From: Dietzia natronolimnaea
Lineage (GTDB): Bacteria > Actinomycetota > Actinomycetes > Mycobacteriales > Mycobacteriaceae
Reading direction: 5' to 3' (one strand)
NCBI RefSeq assembly: GCF_039525805.1
Contig: NZ_BAAAHZ010000007.1
DNA length: 64,000 nucleotides
Below, in pieces: positions 25,016 through 33,599 of the stretch. Both the position numbers and the translations under genes were made by a program. The notes beneath the pieces were generated by a model. That model was not told the origin of the DNA. It saw nothing but the letters and a program-made list of their open reading frames with translations, and did no database searches. Numbering within the stretch: position 1 is the stretch's first letter; every line of letters starts with the position of its first letter.

Positions 25016-25932
25016 GCCGGTCCGAGCGGGGTCGGGGGCTTCGGGGGCGTCTCGACGTCCCGTTGACCGGCCCCACCTCATTGCCGATCCCCCTCCGTGG
25101 AGAGCACCCTGCGCCCGCCGAGGCGCCGCCCTCGCTGGGCGGGTCCGCGGCCACCGCGCGCCCCGTTGAGGCCTCCGCACCGCAGCAGCAGGAGGGGGCC
25201 GAGGCGTACGGGGCCGCGCCCGGAACGATCTCCGCTCCGGGCGAGCCGGTCTCGTCGTCGTCGTCGTCGGCACCTCGTGACTCGTCGGCCCGCGGGACCG
25301 AGACGCAGACCATCGTCCACCTGGTCCGGCACGGCGAGGTGCACAACCCCGACGGAGTGCTGTACGGCAGGCTGCCGGGCTTCCGGCTCTCCGAGCTGGG
25401 GCGCAGTCAGGCCGAGACCGTGGCACGCACGCTCGGGCAGGGGCACGACATCGTGTCGATCGTGGCCTCCCCGCTGCAGCGCGCCCAGGAGACCGCCGCG
25501 CCGTTGGCCGAGGCGCTGGGCCTGCCGGTGGGGATCGACGCCGACATCATCGAGGCCGACAACCGCTTCGAGGGCAACAAGGTCGGCGGCCCGGGCGGGG
25601 CGCTGCGTAACCCGAAGTACTGGCCGATCCTGATCAACCCGCTGCGACCGTCGTGGGGCGAGCCGTACCTGCAGATCGCCCACCGGATGATCGGGGCCGT
25701 GTACTCCACGCTCGACTCCGCCCGCGGCCACGAGGCGGTGCTGGTGAGCCACCAGCTGCCCGTGTACACCACTCGGCGGTTCCTCGAGGGCCGGCGGCTG
25801 TGGCACGACCCCCGCTCGCGGCAGTGTTCGCTGGCCTCGATCACCTCGCTGGTCTTCGAGGGCACGACGCTGCGCGACGTCGTCTACTCCGAACCGGCGG
25901 GTGCGTCCGACCCGTCGCAGACGGGAGCCTGA
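25012..25932 (+). CDS. Histidine phosphatase family protein (Rv0525-type)
   Basis: 306 residues. The phosphoglycerate-mutase-like domain starts only near residue 99 with TIVHLVRHGEVHNPDG (catalytic RHG); a second block is SPLQRAQETAAPLAEALG, with EADNRFEGN and the late His in VSHQLPVY (normally H-G, here H-Q). The first 95 residues are Ala/Ser/Pro-rich and absent from the shorter mycobacterial protein, as I recall it. ATG 25012 overlaps the hemL stop; a later start cannot be excluded. Substrate unknown; its place between hemL and thioredoxin is conserved. Confidence 0.88.
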   Translation: MSRSERGRGLRGRLDVPLTGPTSLPIPLRGEHPAPAEAPPSLGGSAATARPVEASAPQQQEGAEAYGAAPGTISAPGEPVSSSSSSAPRDSSARGTETQTIVHLVRHGEVHNPDGVLYGRLPGFRLSELGRSQAETVARTLGQGHDIVSIVASPLQRAQETAAPLAEALGLPVGIDADIIEADNRFEGNKVGGPGGALRNPKYWPILINPLRPSWGEPYLQIAHRMIGAVYSTLDSARGHEAVLVSHQLPVYTTRRFLEGRRLWHDPRSRQCSLASITSLVFEGTTLRDVVYSEPAGASDPSQTGA

Positions 25933-25935
25933 ACC

Positions 25936-26547
25936 ATGCGACGCCCCAAAGCCGCCCTCGGAGCCCTGCTCCTCGCGGGCGCCCTCGCCACCGGTGCGTG
26001 CGCGACCGGCACCGACGCGGTGGTGACGGGCCCGGAGACGTTCGAGTTCGTCAGCCCGGACGGTCAGCTGGAGATCCACTACGACCCCCCGTCCGAGCGC
26101 AAACCCGTCGCGACCCTCACCGGCCCGGATCTGCTGGACCCCGATCGCACGCTCAACGTCCAGGAGGACTTCGAGGGGCAGGTCGTGATCCTCAACCTGT
26201 GGGGCCAGTGGTGCGGCCCGTGTCGCGCGGAGTCCGACGACCTCCAGCGGTTGCAGGACGAGTTCGAACCGCAGGGCGCCACCGTGTTCGGCATCAACCT
26301 GCGCGACCCCAACCGGCAGAAGCCCGTCGACTTCGTGGAGGACAACGGCATCACGTTCCCCTCGATCTGGGACCCGAGCAATGCCGCGGTGGCGGCGCTG
26401 CGGGGCTTCCCGACGTCCGTGGTGCCGGCGACGATCATCCTGGACAAGCAGCACCGGGTGGCCGCCGTGTACCTGGCCGAGATCACCGATGACAAGCTGC
26501 GGGACACCGTGTCCGCGATCCTGGCCGAGGAGGTCGAGCCGGTGTGA
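25936..26547 (+). CDS. TlpA/ResA-like thioredoxin lipoprotein for cytochrome c maturation
   Basis: 203 residues. A lipoprotein signal ends in the lipobox LATGAC (Cys22). The thioredoxin-like fold carries the active site LWGQWCGPCRAE (CxxC) and the cis-Pro segment PTSVVPATIILD. It should keep apocytochrome c haem-binding cysteines reduced outside the membrane, receiving electrons from CcdA encoded next. Three bases separate it from the phosphatase gene, and its stop overlaps ccdA (GTGTGA). Confidence 0.92.
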   Translation: MRRPKAALGALLLAGALATGACATGTDAVVTGPETFEFVSPDGQLEIHYDPPSERKPVATLTGPDLLDPDRTLNVQEDFEGQVVILNLWGQWCGPCRAESDDLQRLQDEFEPQGATVFGINLRDPNRQKPVDFVEDNGITFPSIWDPSNAAVAALRGFPTSVVPATIILDKQHRVAAVYLAEITDDKLRDTVSAILAEEVEPV

Positions 26548-27404
26548 ACCCGGAGATGATCCTGGTCGCGCAGAGCGTGGGCGAGACCTTCCAGCAGACC
26601 GTGGCCAGCGGGCCGATCCTGCTGGCGCTGGGCGCGTGCGTCCTGGCGGGGCTCGTGTCCTTTGCCTCGCCGTGCGTGATCCCACTTGTGCCCGGCTACG
26701 TGGCGTACCTGGCCAGTGTCGTGGGCGCCGACCGTCCCCCGGTCACCGTGGCCGCCGCGGAGCGCCAACGAGCCGCCACGTCGACGATGACCCTGGAAGA
26801 ACGCCGCACCCGCCGTTCCTCGCGCACGCGGGTGGTGGTGGCATCGCTGCTGTTCGTGGGCGGGTTCACCGTGGTCTTCGTGGCGCTCAGCGCCATGGTG
26901 CTGGGCACCGTGCAGTACCTGGCGCCCCAGCAGGAGTTGCTGCAGCGCCTCGGCGGCGTGGTGACGATCCTGATGGGGCTCGTCTTCATCGGCCTCGTGC
27001 CCACCCTGCAGCGGGATACGCGCATGCAGCCCAAGTCGCTCTCGACGTGGATCGGCGCCCCGATGCTGGGGGCCGTCTTCGCGCTGGGTTGGACGCCGTG
27101 CCTCGGCCCGACGTTGGCCGCGGCGCTCTCCGTGGCTGCGGGAACGGGTGTCGACGCCGCCCGGGGTGTGTTGCTGATCGTCGCGTACTGCCTGGGTCTG
27201 GGGCTGCCGTTCGTGTTGGTCGCGTTCGGTTCCACCTGGGCGATGCGGACCGTCGGGTGGCTGCAGAAGCACACCCGCGCGATCCAGGTGTTCGGCGGCG
27301 TCATGCTGATCATCGTGGGCCTGCTGCTGCTCTCCGGCGCGTGGGCCCTGTTCATCGACTGGCTCCGGGACTTCGCCATCTCGGACACCACCCTGCCCAT
27401 CTGA
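26544..27404 (+). CDS. ccdA: Cytochrome c biogenesis protein CcdA
   Basis: 286 residues, six predicted membrane segments. It moves electrons from cytoplasmic thioredoxin across the membrane to the TlpA-like protein. The redox cysteines lie in SFASPCVIPLVPGYVAYL (first helix) and LGWTPCLGPTLAAALSV (fourth helix), the CcdA signature pair. A basic cytoplasmic loop (EERRTRRSSRTR) follows helix one. GTG 26544 overlaps tlpA. In M. tuberculosis ResB and ResC follow directly; here they are 12.4 kb away. Confidence 0.94.
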   Translation: MNPEMILVAQSVGETFQQTVASGPILLALGACVLAGLVSFASPCVIPLVPGYVAYLASVVGADRPPVTVAAAERQRAATSTMTLEERRTRRSSRTRVVVASLLFVGGFTVVFVALSAMVLGTVQYLAPQQELLQRLGGVVTILMGLVFIGLVPTLQRDTRMQPKSLSTWIGAPMLGAVFALGWTPCLGPTLAAALSVAAGTGVDAARGVLLIVAYCLGLGLPFVLVAFGSTWAMRTVGWLQKHTRAIQVFGGVMLIIVGLLLLSGAWALFIDWLRDFAISDTTLPI

Positions 27405-27427
27405 GCGGCGCCTGACAGCCCCCGCGG

Positions 27428-28798
27428 TCACGCGGCCTTCTCGACGATGCCGGCCGCGCGGAGGCGTGCGTGGATGGCGTGGTCGAGGTCGCGGAGGAGC
27501 CCGAAGGGCAGGATCGGCGCCTCGAGTGACGTCGGCGGTGGCGGTCCCGCCTTGGCCGGCGGCGGGTCGGCGGCCCGCGGTGTGCCGGCGGGCGGGATCC
27601 ATCGGACTCCCTGCGGCGCGGTGCGGTCGGGGATCGTGCTCCAGCCGGTGTCGTGAATCATGGCGTGGCAGTCGCCGCTGGCCAGAGCGAGTTGATCGAT
27701 GTTCGTCAGTCCTCCGGCTGACCAGGGTGATCCGCTGTGGTGCGCCTCGCAGTGTCTGGCGTCCTGGTCGCAATCCGGGTGGGTGCAGCCACCGTACGCC
27801 GCGAACAGGGCGAGCCGTTGGTATCGAGAGGCGGTTCTGCGGCTGCGATAGAGCCTGAGATCCATCTCCTGGTCGCACAGTGCGAGGAACCAGTGGTTGC
27901 CGCGCGCCATCGCCAGCGCCTGGGGCACGGGCACGCGGATCCCGCCGTCGGTCAGGCCACAGCCGGCAAGGGTGGTGAGCTGGTCCAGGTCGACACGCAC
28001 CACGATCGCCGCCGGCGCTCCGGTCTTGCGGGCGTCGGCGGACAGGGCCAGGTGCAGGGCGTGGACCATCGCGTCGTGCATGCGCTGGCCGTCGGTCCGG
28101 GTGTCTGGCGCGTCCGCGTCAGGCCACAATCGGCCGGGCTGGCCCCAGCGGGCGTGCACCTCGCGCATCAGGGCTGCCAGCTGCGGATCTATGGTCATGC
28201 TGGCGCTGGCCATCAGGTCCAGTCCCTGGCCTCCGCATGAGACCGACCTGCGGCGGGCCCGTTCTTCGGCACCTCGTTCGGTGCGGCCCGGGTCCAGGGT
28301 GTCGAGCAGCTGGTGCGCGTGCTCCTGCAATTGCCGGGTGGTGGACTTCTCGGCAGCCTCGAGCAGTTGCTGTTCCAGGCGATCGCGCACCTCGTCGTCA
28401 CACTCATCCGACAGCGCGGCCAGCGCCCTACCGATGATCCTCAGCTGCCCGGCCGAGACCGTGCCGGCACCGCTGGCGCGCATGCGAGCGGAGTCGGTGA
28501 TCCCGGCATCGTCGAGGCGTTCGCGGGCCTCCCCGGGCGCCAGACCCAGGCCACCGGTGAGCATCTGGCGGTCGTTGACGAAGCCCATCTGGCGGGCGGT
28601 GCCCGATTCCCGGGCCGCAGCCATGACCCGGGCCTGGGTCGCGCGGATCCGGCGTTGGGCCTGTTCGAGCGCGACGAGCTCGGCGTGCAGCTGCGTCGAG
28701 GAGGTGTCGGTCCAGTCGCGTTGTAGGTGCAGATCGAGTGCGGCGAGGATCGCCCGCAACTCTCCACCCACGCTGTCGCCGTTCCCGTTCTCGCTCAT
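27428..28798 (-). CDS. DUF222 / HNH endonuclease domain protein (REP13E12-like)
   Basis: 456 residues. The N-terminal helical DUF222 region (about 15-300) is followed by an HNH domain with YGGCTHPDCD, CEAHHSGSPWSAGGLTNIDQL and CHAMIHDTGW, giving the zinc cysteines and catalytic His. Such genes are multicopy in mycobacteria and relatives (13E12 repeats) and often mark insertion sites. Start ATG 28796-28798 is preferred over one ten codons upstream: TCTAAT (28811-28806, minus strand) is seven nt before it. It sits at the left edge of the segment that splits the cytochrome c genes. A nuclease role in that element's history is inference. Confidence 0.9.
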   Translation of the reverse strand: MSENGNGDSVGGELRAILAALDLHLQRDWTDTSSTQLHAELVALEQAQRRIRATQARVMAAARESGTARQMGFVNDRQMLTGGLGLAPGEARERLDDAGITDSARMRASGAGTVSAGQLRIIGRALAALSDECDDEVRDRLEQQLLEAAEKSTTRQLQEHAHQLLDTLDPGRTERGAEERARRRSVSCGGQGLDLMASASMTIDPQLAALMREVHARWGQPGRLWPDADAPDTRTDGQRMHDAMVHALHLALSADARKTGAPAAIVVRVDLDQLTTLAGCGLTDGGIRVPVPQALAMARGNHWFLALCDQEMDLRLYRSRRTASRYQRLALFAAYGGCTHPDCDQDARHCEAHHSGSPWSAGGLTNIDQLALASGDCHAMIHDTGWSTIPDRTAPQGVRWIPPAGTPRAADPPPAKAGPPPPTSLEAPILPFGLLRDLDHAIHARLRAAGIVEKAA

Positions 28799-28875
28799 GT
28801 GTTCGATTAGATCACCCGGGTACGACACTGTCCGTCGACGCAGTTCAGGCGGCGTATCGACCGATCCGGAGGCCG

Positions 28876-29124
28876 TTACCAGGGCCAGAACGCCTTGATC
28901 ATCGGCGAGATGAACAACCAGGCCAGCGCCAGGTAGAAGATCACGACTGCGGCGATGAGGGTCACCACGTCGGACGGTTGGATCACGGAGTTGAGCTGCT
29001 TTCTGCGATAGGCCACCCGGCGGTCCAATTCCTCCCAGCGCTGCAGTTGAGGATCGATGTCCGTGTCCGCCTCGGCCCCCTCGCCGACGTCTGCAGGTTC
29101 TCTTTCGTTCTCGGTGTGGTCCAT
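28876..29124 (-). CDS. Small one-TM protein, partner of the WxG/glycine-zipper protein (module A)
   Basis: 82 residues. Acidic first half (EREPADVGEGAEADTDID), a basic patch with LQRW and RRVAYRRKQ, then one membrane helix, VVTLIAAVVIFYLALAWLFI, close to the C-terminus, which ends KAFWPW. It lies 12 bp downstream of the large protein at 29137-30138 and is co-directional with it. A protein with the same plan follows the paralogue at 33589. The pairing suggests an immunity or chaperone partner for a membrane-active protein; this is inference, no family is recognised. Confidence 0.75.
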   Translation of the reverse strand: MDHTENEREPADVGEGAEADTDIDPQLQRWEELDRRVAYRRKQLNSVIQPSDVVTLIAAVVIFYLALAWLFISPMIKAFWPW

Positions 29125-29136
29125 CCGGGGTCCTTT

Positions 29137-30138
29137 CTAGATCGCGTAGTGGTACTGCCGGAGCAGCAGGTCATGATGTTCGGTCACCGATTTGTAGGCC
29201 AGTTCGCCGAACTTCTTGCCCATGGGGGAGCCTGCCGCTGCCCCTGCGCCGGCCCCGACGAGTGCGCCGTAGGGGCCGGCGTAGGAGCCGCCACTGGCTC
29301 CGAGCAGCGCCCCGCTCGCCATTCCGCCGCCCAAGGCGCCACCGGTCTCCGTAGCGATCTCGAAGGCGCTTCCTTCGCCACGGGCGAACCGATTCACGCC
29401 GTCGTACACCGTCATCCCGGTGCCCAGGGGGCCCGCGACCTTCCCTACGAAGCGAAGTCCGGCGCTGGCCCGCCGGCCGTAGTCGTCGGGGGCGGGGTTG
29501 AGAACATGCCGACCGCGGGTGAGGGGGTCGAGTTCGTCGGCGCGCCTGGGGAGCCCCGCGGACATGGCGCGGGTGAGCGCGTCGACGGCGACGCCGGGCC
29601 AAGGATCATCCGGGCCGGGGATCGGGCCCCTGTTGGATTCCGGAGGGATCGCGTCGTGCAAGCGCGCGGCGATCTCGTCGAGTACGCGTCCGTAGTGCTG
29701 GTCGAGTGAGGCCACGACGTCAAGAGCCTCTTCGATTGCCCCGGCATGATCGTCGACCTCGGCCTGGGTGATGTCGTCGCGGCCGGCAGCGGGCGCGAGC
29801 GAATCATCGCGGACGACCAGGCCGCGAGCCTGGGCTTCGGAGATCCGGTCGCGAACCACCTGCACCGCAGGGTCGAGTGCATTACCCGCCTGTTCGAGGG
29901 TCTTGACCAGGTCGTCGAGATGGCCGGCAAGCGCGCCGATGTGGCGCAGCTCGGAGTCGACGGCATCCAGCACCGCGTCAGCGGCGACACCCTCCCAACC
30001 GATGGCGAGGCTGTGGCGCCCCTCGGAGAGGGCCCCGCGCGCCTCCTCGGCGATGGCGAGCCGACCGGCGCTGGTCACACACGCTGTCGTCACGCCGCGG
30101 GCGTCCCATCGCCGCACCGCGCCCGCCGAGTAGGTCAC
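29137..30138 (-). CDS. WxG-type secreted-effector-like protein with glycine-zipper tail (module A)
   Basis: 333 residues. The helical N-terminal half has a WxG turn at residue 48 (AIGWEGVAADAVLDAV), like WXG100/ESX substrates; DITQAEVDDHAGAIEEALDVV is a second helical region. A linker with ELDPLTRGRHVLNP leads to a tail (about 265-315) rich in regularly spaced Gly: ETGGALGGGMASGALLGASG, then GPYGALVGAGAGAAAGSPMG. Such glycine zippers insert in membranes or oligomerise. There is no signal peptide. GTG 30136-30138 follows AGGAGG. A full-length paralogue is at 33589-34587. Probably a type VII-secreted, membrane-active protein; function unproven. Confidence 0.8.
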   Translation of the reverse strand: MTYSAGAVRRWDARGVTTACVTSAGRLAIAEEARGALSEGRHSLAIGWEGVAADAVLDAVDSELRHIGALAGHLDDLVKTLEQAGNALDPAVQVVRDRISEAQARGLVVRDDSLAPAAGRDDITQAEVDDHAGAIEEALDVVASLDQHYGRVLDEIAARLHDAIPPESNRGPIPGPDDPWPGVAVDALTRAMSAGLPRRADELDPLTRGRHVLNPAPDDYGRRASAGLRFVGKVAGPLGTGMTVYDGVNRFARGEGSAFEIATETGGALGGGMASGALLGASGGSYAGPYGALVGAGAGAAAGSPMGKKFGELAYKSVTEHHDLLLRQYHYAI

Positions 30139-30280
30139 CCGATCTCCTCCTGTGACTCGTGTTCCGTCACCAGGTACGACGGGGCACGTCAGCGGCCGGT
30201 TCCATCGCCGAACGGATTCTTTGGAGGAGTCATCCCGACTCTGGTGGAACCATCTGGTTGGTCGGGGCGTCAAACAGATC

Positions 30281-30880
30281 GTGGGGACATTAAGAGGACC
30301 AGCCGCCGCGCTCGCGGCCTGCGCGGTGATGTCCGCGTGCGGAGTGAGTCAGGACAACGACCAGGCGGCGACGACGAGCCCAGCGGCCGCCGAGGAGACG
30401 ATCAACCCCTGGGATCTGCCGATAGAGCAGCGGCCCGCCCTCTTCGACCCCTGTGCCGAGATTCCCATCGAGGCGGTGGAGCAGGGGGTCGGTGAGTCGG
30501 TCGAGGCGGTCGAAGAATTCTCGAGAAACGACACGCGGGATCTCGTCTCTTGCGGATGGAAGACCCGTGAGATTCATTTCGTCTTACTGGCAACTTGGAA
30601 GTCCAAGGATAATTATCTCTCCGACCCCGCGTTCGTCGTCATAGATGAACAGGCAGATCCCAATGGGAGGCGAATTCTTCGTCTAACCGAAACTGGAGAC
30701 GATGCTTCCAGAACCTGCACTCAACTGTATTTCACTTCTCGAGGGACTTTTTGGGCAAGCTTGGATCTGGTGACTGCGCTTCGCGAATTCAAGGGGCGAC
30801 GCTTTGCGAATGCTTGCGAGGTGCTCGCAGGAGCTATTGGTCCCATTTTGGTGTACATCCCAGAAGGAGACTATCGATGA
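30281..30880 (+). CDS. DUF3558-like lipoprotein
   Basis: 199 residues if GTG 30281 is used, giving the lipoprotein signal MGTLRGPAAALAACAVMSAC with lipid Cys20; longer starts place a tryptophan-rich stretch before it. The mature part begins NPWDLPIEQRPALFDPCAEI and continues DLVSCGWK: the Asp-Pro-Cys and later Cys-x-Trp pattern of actinobacterial DUF3558 lipoproteins. These often sit beside WXG/PPE-like ESX substrates, as here. ATGA overlap with the next gene. From about 30540 the base composition becomes clearly less GC-rich than the window. Confidence 0.78.
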   Translation: MGTLRGPAAALAACAVMSACGVSQDNDQAATTSPAAAEETINPWDLPIEQRPALFDPCAEIPIEAVEQGVGESVEAVEEFSRNDTRDLVSCGWKTREIHFVLLATWKSKDNYLSDPAFVVIDEQADPNGRRILRLTETGDDASRTCTQLYFTSRGTFWASLDLVTALREFKGRRFANACEVLAGAIGPILVYIPEGDYR

Positions 30881-32772
30881 GTATTCATTTTGACGCCGGC
30901 GCTGCCGAGAGTTGCATCAAGGAGTGCGATGCGTTCGTCGATTCAGTGAGAATTGCCTCGACTGCCAATCGCTTGCAGTTGCAAGGACCTCCATCAGAAT
31001 CGTTTGAGACCGCCCGTCAAATTGCCATTGTCTATTCTCTGTTTGCAGGTGAGGATTTAGACGGCCTTGTAATGGGTATGGTGAGTCAAGTAGAGGCCAT
31101 GGCCATGCTCTTCGCCGCCGCCGGTGGGTTGATCGAGGCGCAGGATGAGGCGGTGGCGGCGGCGCTGGGGAAGGCGGCGCAGGAGCCGGCCGGGTTGCAG
31201 AGTTTGGGGTTGTTGGGTTCGCTTGGATCGACGACCGCGATTCTCGATTCAGCCGACGGGACCAGCACGCTGCACGGGTATGACCGAGTGGGACCCGAGG
31301 AGGTATCGGGCGCCCCACTGGCGAAGATGGTCTCCGGGGCACAGGCTCTGGATCCGGCGCAGTTCCAGCAGGTGCGGGATCGAGTCAGCACCGTCGCGAC
31401 AAGCCTCCACACGGCAGCGGCAAACCTTCGCAGCGGCCTGGGCAACGCACTGGGCAGCCAGTGGCAGGGTGAGTTCGCTACCCAGGCCAGCACCTCGGTG
31501 GGATCGTTCACCGAATCGGTAGACAGACTGGCCACGGTCCTCGAAGTGGTGGCCACCAAGGCGAGCACCGCCGAGGACGGTTTCAGCACCACCAAGTCGC
31601 GGATCGGCGAGGAGTCCGCAACGCTCCAGGCCGCCCAGGTCAACACCCCGGGCTTCGGCTTCGTCCACGGCCCTCCGACCCTCGAATCCGCTGCCGCGAT
31701 GGCCGCAGCCCAGGAGGCCGCCGAAGAACAGGCACGAGCGATCGTCAACACCGTTTACAGCCCCGCGGTGATGGACGCCAACCTCGCCGACCTGGACATA
31801 CCCAGCCCGTACCGCGTGATCTCGACGTCCGCGCTGGGTGGCGCGAGTGGGCTCGACCTGGTCTCGGCCTGGAACGTGGACGGGGTCGTCCGACCCGCTG
31901 GTCCGGCCGCGCCCGGCCAAGCCGCCCTCGCCGCCGCCGGGGGAGGAGGAAATCCGGCAGGAGTCCCCGCGGTTGGCGCAGGTGCTGGCACGGGGACGAC
32001 GACGAGCCTGCCCGCCGCAACCGACGCTCCCACCGAGCAGGCGCTTCTGACCTCGCGGAACGGCGCGGTCGACGGCGGGGGAGCGGTGGCCGCCGCCACC
32101 GGACAGACAGCTGCGGGCGGTGCGAACGCGGGCGGAACCCAGTCAGTCGGCGTCAACGCCTCGACCCATGCGGCTGCCACCCCGTTCGCACCGATCACGG
32201 GAGCGAACGGGCAGCCGATAGGAGCAGGCGGGGGCGCCGCGGGAGCGCGGGGAATCCGCAACGGATCCCAGCGTGATCGCGGCTTCGGTACCGCTGCCGG
32301 AATGCTCGGCGGAGGCGCCGGGGCTGCGGGAGCAGGAGCCGGCGCGGCCAGGATGGGTGGCGCAGGCACCCTGGCGGGGTTCGGGAGCCCGGGCGGCTTC
32401 GGAACCGGCGGACCGACGGCAGGAGTACCGGGCGGCGGCGGCATGTCGGCGGGCTCGGGACCTGCGGGAGCACCCGCAGGGGCGTTCTCGTCGTCACATG
32501 GTGGTTCCCAGGCCAGCCGCGCAGGGATGATGCCGATGGGCATGATGGGCGCGGCAGGGGCCGGACAGAACGAGGGCCGACGCGGTCACACGCCGGCCGG
32601 GTACCTGACCAACGCCACCAACACCTCGGAGATCATCGGGGAACCGGTCAAGGTCGCCCCCGCGGTTCTGGGACGAACGCCGCCTCCCGACGACGCCGCC
32701 GCCGAACAGGAGCAGCAGCAGGAGACCGCCTATGTCGGCCGGGTCGTCGGACGGCCAATCGTTGGATCATGA
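30877..32772 (+). CDS. Large WXG/PPE-like type VII secretion substrate
   Basis: 631 residues. The N-terminal 270 residues are helical, with a WxG turn at W196 (ALGSQWQGEFATQAS) typical of WXG100/PPE-type ESX substrates. Residues 330-560 are Gly/Ala-rich and disordered, and the C-terminus is a short conserved-looking segment, GYLTNATNTSEIIGEPVKVA followed by PAVLG, as seen in Nocardia/Rhodococcus ESX-linked proteins. ATG 30877 overlaps the lipoprotein stop and follows AGAAGGAGA. The first 70 codons are AT-richer than the rest. No ESX machinery is in the window, so secretion must use a system elsewhere. Confidence 0.83.
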   Translation: MSIHFDAGAAESCIKECDAFVDSVRIASTANRLQLQGPPSESFETARQIAIVYSLFAGEDLDGLVMGMVSQVEAMAMLFAAAGGLIEAQDEAVAAALGKAAQEPAGLQSLGLLGSLGSTTAILDSADGTSTLHGYDRVGPEEVSGAPLAKMVSGAQALDPAQFQQVRDRVSTVATSLHTAAANLRSGLGNALGSQWQGEFATQASTSVGSFTESVDRLATVLEVVATKASTAEDGFSTTKSRIGEESATLQAAQVNTPGFGFVHGPPTLESAAAMAAAQEAAEEQARAIVNTVYSPAVMDANLADLDIPSPYRVISTSALGGASGLDLVSAWNVDGVVRPAGPAAPGQAALAAAGGGGNPAGVPAVGAGAGTGTTTSLPAATDAPTEQALLTSRNGAVDGGGAVAAATGQTAAGGANAGGTQSVGVNASTHAAATPFAPITGANGQPIGAGGGAAGARGIRNGSQRDRGFGTAAGMLGGGAGAAGAGAGAARMGGAGTLAGFGSPGGFGTGGPTAGVPGGGGMSAGSGPAGAPAGAFSSSHGGSQASRAGMMPMGMMGAAGAGQNEGRRGHTPAGYLTNATNTSEIIGEPVKVAPAVLGRTPPPDDAAAEQEQQQETAYVGRVVGRPIVGS

Positions 32773-32775
32773 CGG

Positions 32776-32789
32776 CGGGCCCTTGCCCG
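32776..32789. terminator. Small hairpin between convergent genes
   Basis: CGGGC-CCTT-GCCCG in the 31-bp gap between the WXG/PPE-like gene and the cupin gene. Possible bidirectional terminator; short stem. Confidence 0.35.
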
Positions 32790-32803
32790 ACCGACGTCCA
32801 CTC

Positions 32804-33313
32804 CTAGAACGCCAACCCGTGCCGTTCTACCAGCGGCATCGTCGCCTCAAAGTCGATCTCCGCGCCGTACTCGGCAGCGAGCGAGGGGAGCGTATCGGGC
32901 GAGTACCCCCCTCCCGGCTCGGCGAGGCGGCGGAACAATGCCTCGAGGCCGCCCGGCACGATGATCTCGAGCACACGGAGTTCGTCGTCGCCAGCATTCC
33001 AGAACGTGTGCCAGCGACCGCGCGGCTTGGCCAGGAGGTCCCCCGGCGTCGCCGTGATCTCGACACCCTCCTCGATGAAGCCGATGGTGCCCGCCAGCAC
33101 GAATGTGTACTCGTCTTCCCGGCTGTGCCGGTGCATCGGGGCGGCCAACGTCCTGGGGTTCACGATGTGCTCGACGATCGCGACCCGGCCGCCGGATACC
33201 TGGCTCTCGATGAGGTACCGGTCCAGCAGTCCGGGTTCGCCCGTCACGTCGCCCTGGCCTGCGCGCACGACGTGAGGACCAGGAGGCGTCCCATTATCAT
33301 TAATGCCGTTCAT
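32804..33313 (-). CDS. Cupin-domain protein
   Basis: 169 residues, one beta-barrel cupin domain. Cupin motif 1 is PMHRHSREDEYTFVLAGTIGF (metal-binding His-x-His and Glu, near 53-73), and motif 2 is PGDLLAKPRGRWHTFWNAGD with a later His. A C-terminal helical stretch follows. Proteins of this type include small dioxygenases and metal-binding regulators; substrate unknown. ATG 33311-33313 is chosen because TATGAT (33326-33321, minus strand) is seven nt upstream, implying a leaderless mRNA; a longer start would cross that promoter and the 15-bp repeats. Confidence 0.85.
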   Translation of the reverse strand: MNGINDNGTPPGPHVVRAGQGDVTGEPGLLDRYLIESQVSGGRVAIVEHIVNPRTLAAPMHRHSREDEYTFVLAGTIGFIEEGVEITATPGDLLAKPRGRWHTFWNAGDDELRVLEIIVPGGLEALFRRLAEPGGGYSPDTLPSLAAEYGAEIDFEATMPLVERHGLAF

Positions 33314-33335
33314 CGTGCAAATCATACGACCGCGC

Positions 33336-33380
33336 CCCCGGCGCGGGAACCCCCGGCGCGGGAACCCCCGGTGCGGGAAC
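33336..33380. repeat. 15-bp tandem repeat upstream of the cupin gene
   Basis: CCCCGGCGCGGGAAC occurs twice exactly (33336-33350, 33351-33365), and once with one change (33366-33380). It lies just upstream of the cupin -10. It may bind a regulator or be a simple expansion. Confidence 0.85.
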
Positions 33381-33422
33381 CCTTGGCACGCGGCCGCAGC
33401 CGGCATGGCCGCGCGAGTTCTA

Positions 33423-33599
33423 CTAGAAGAACGCCGCCCAGACCAGGCCGACGATGAACAGTGCCACCCCCAGGAGGAACTGCGTCCGGTTCTGTATGTC
33501 ATGCCACAAACTCGCCACGAAACGCTTCTTGATGTCCGCCCAGCGTGAGAACGGCGGATCGCCTTCCTCGGCCGGGCAACCGTCCGGCTCAGTTGCCAT
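33423..33599 (-). CDS. Small one-TM protein (module B)
   Basis: 58 residues: acidic N-terminus (MATEPDGCPAEEGDPP), then FSRWADIKKRF and one membrane helix FLLGVALFIVGLVWAAFF at the very C-terminus. Same plan as the protein at 28876: acidic region, Arg-Trp, basic patch, terminal aromatic-rich helix. ATG 33597-33599 overlaps the last 11 bp of the large protein, with GGAAGGAACCGAGG upstream. Its consistent place after a glycine-zipper protein supports a functional pair. Confidence 0.75.
   Translation of the reverse strand: MATEPDGCPAEEGDPPFSRWADIKKRFVASLWHDIQNRTQFLLGVALFIVGLVWAAFF

Noticed and set aside
15630..25426. Very long open frames on the minus strand (over 1,500 codons) antisense to the hem genes.
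   Set aside because: High GC leaves few stop codons in antisense frames. The predicted proteins are Arg/Gly/His-rich with no domain, while the plus strand encodes well-conserved enzymes.
29137..30138. Polymorphic toxin with an enzymatic C-terminal domain.
   Set aside because: The C-terminus is a glycine-rich membrane-type tail with no nuclease, deaminase or NADase motif visible.
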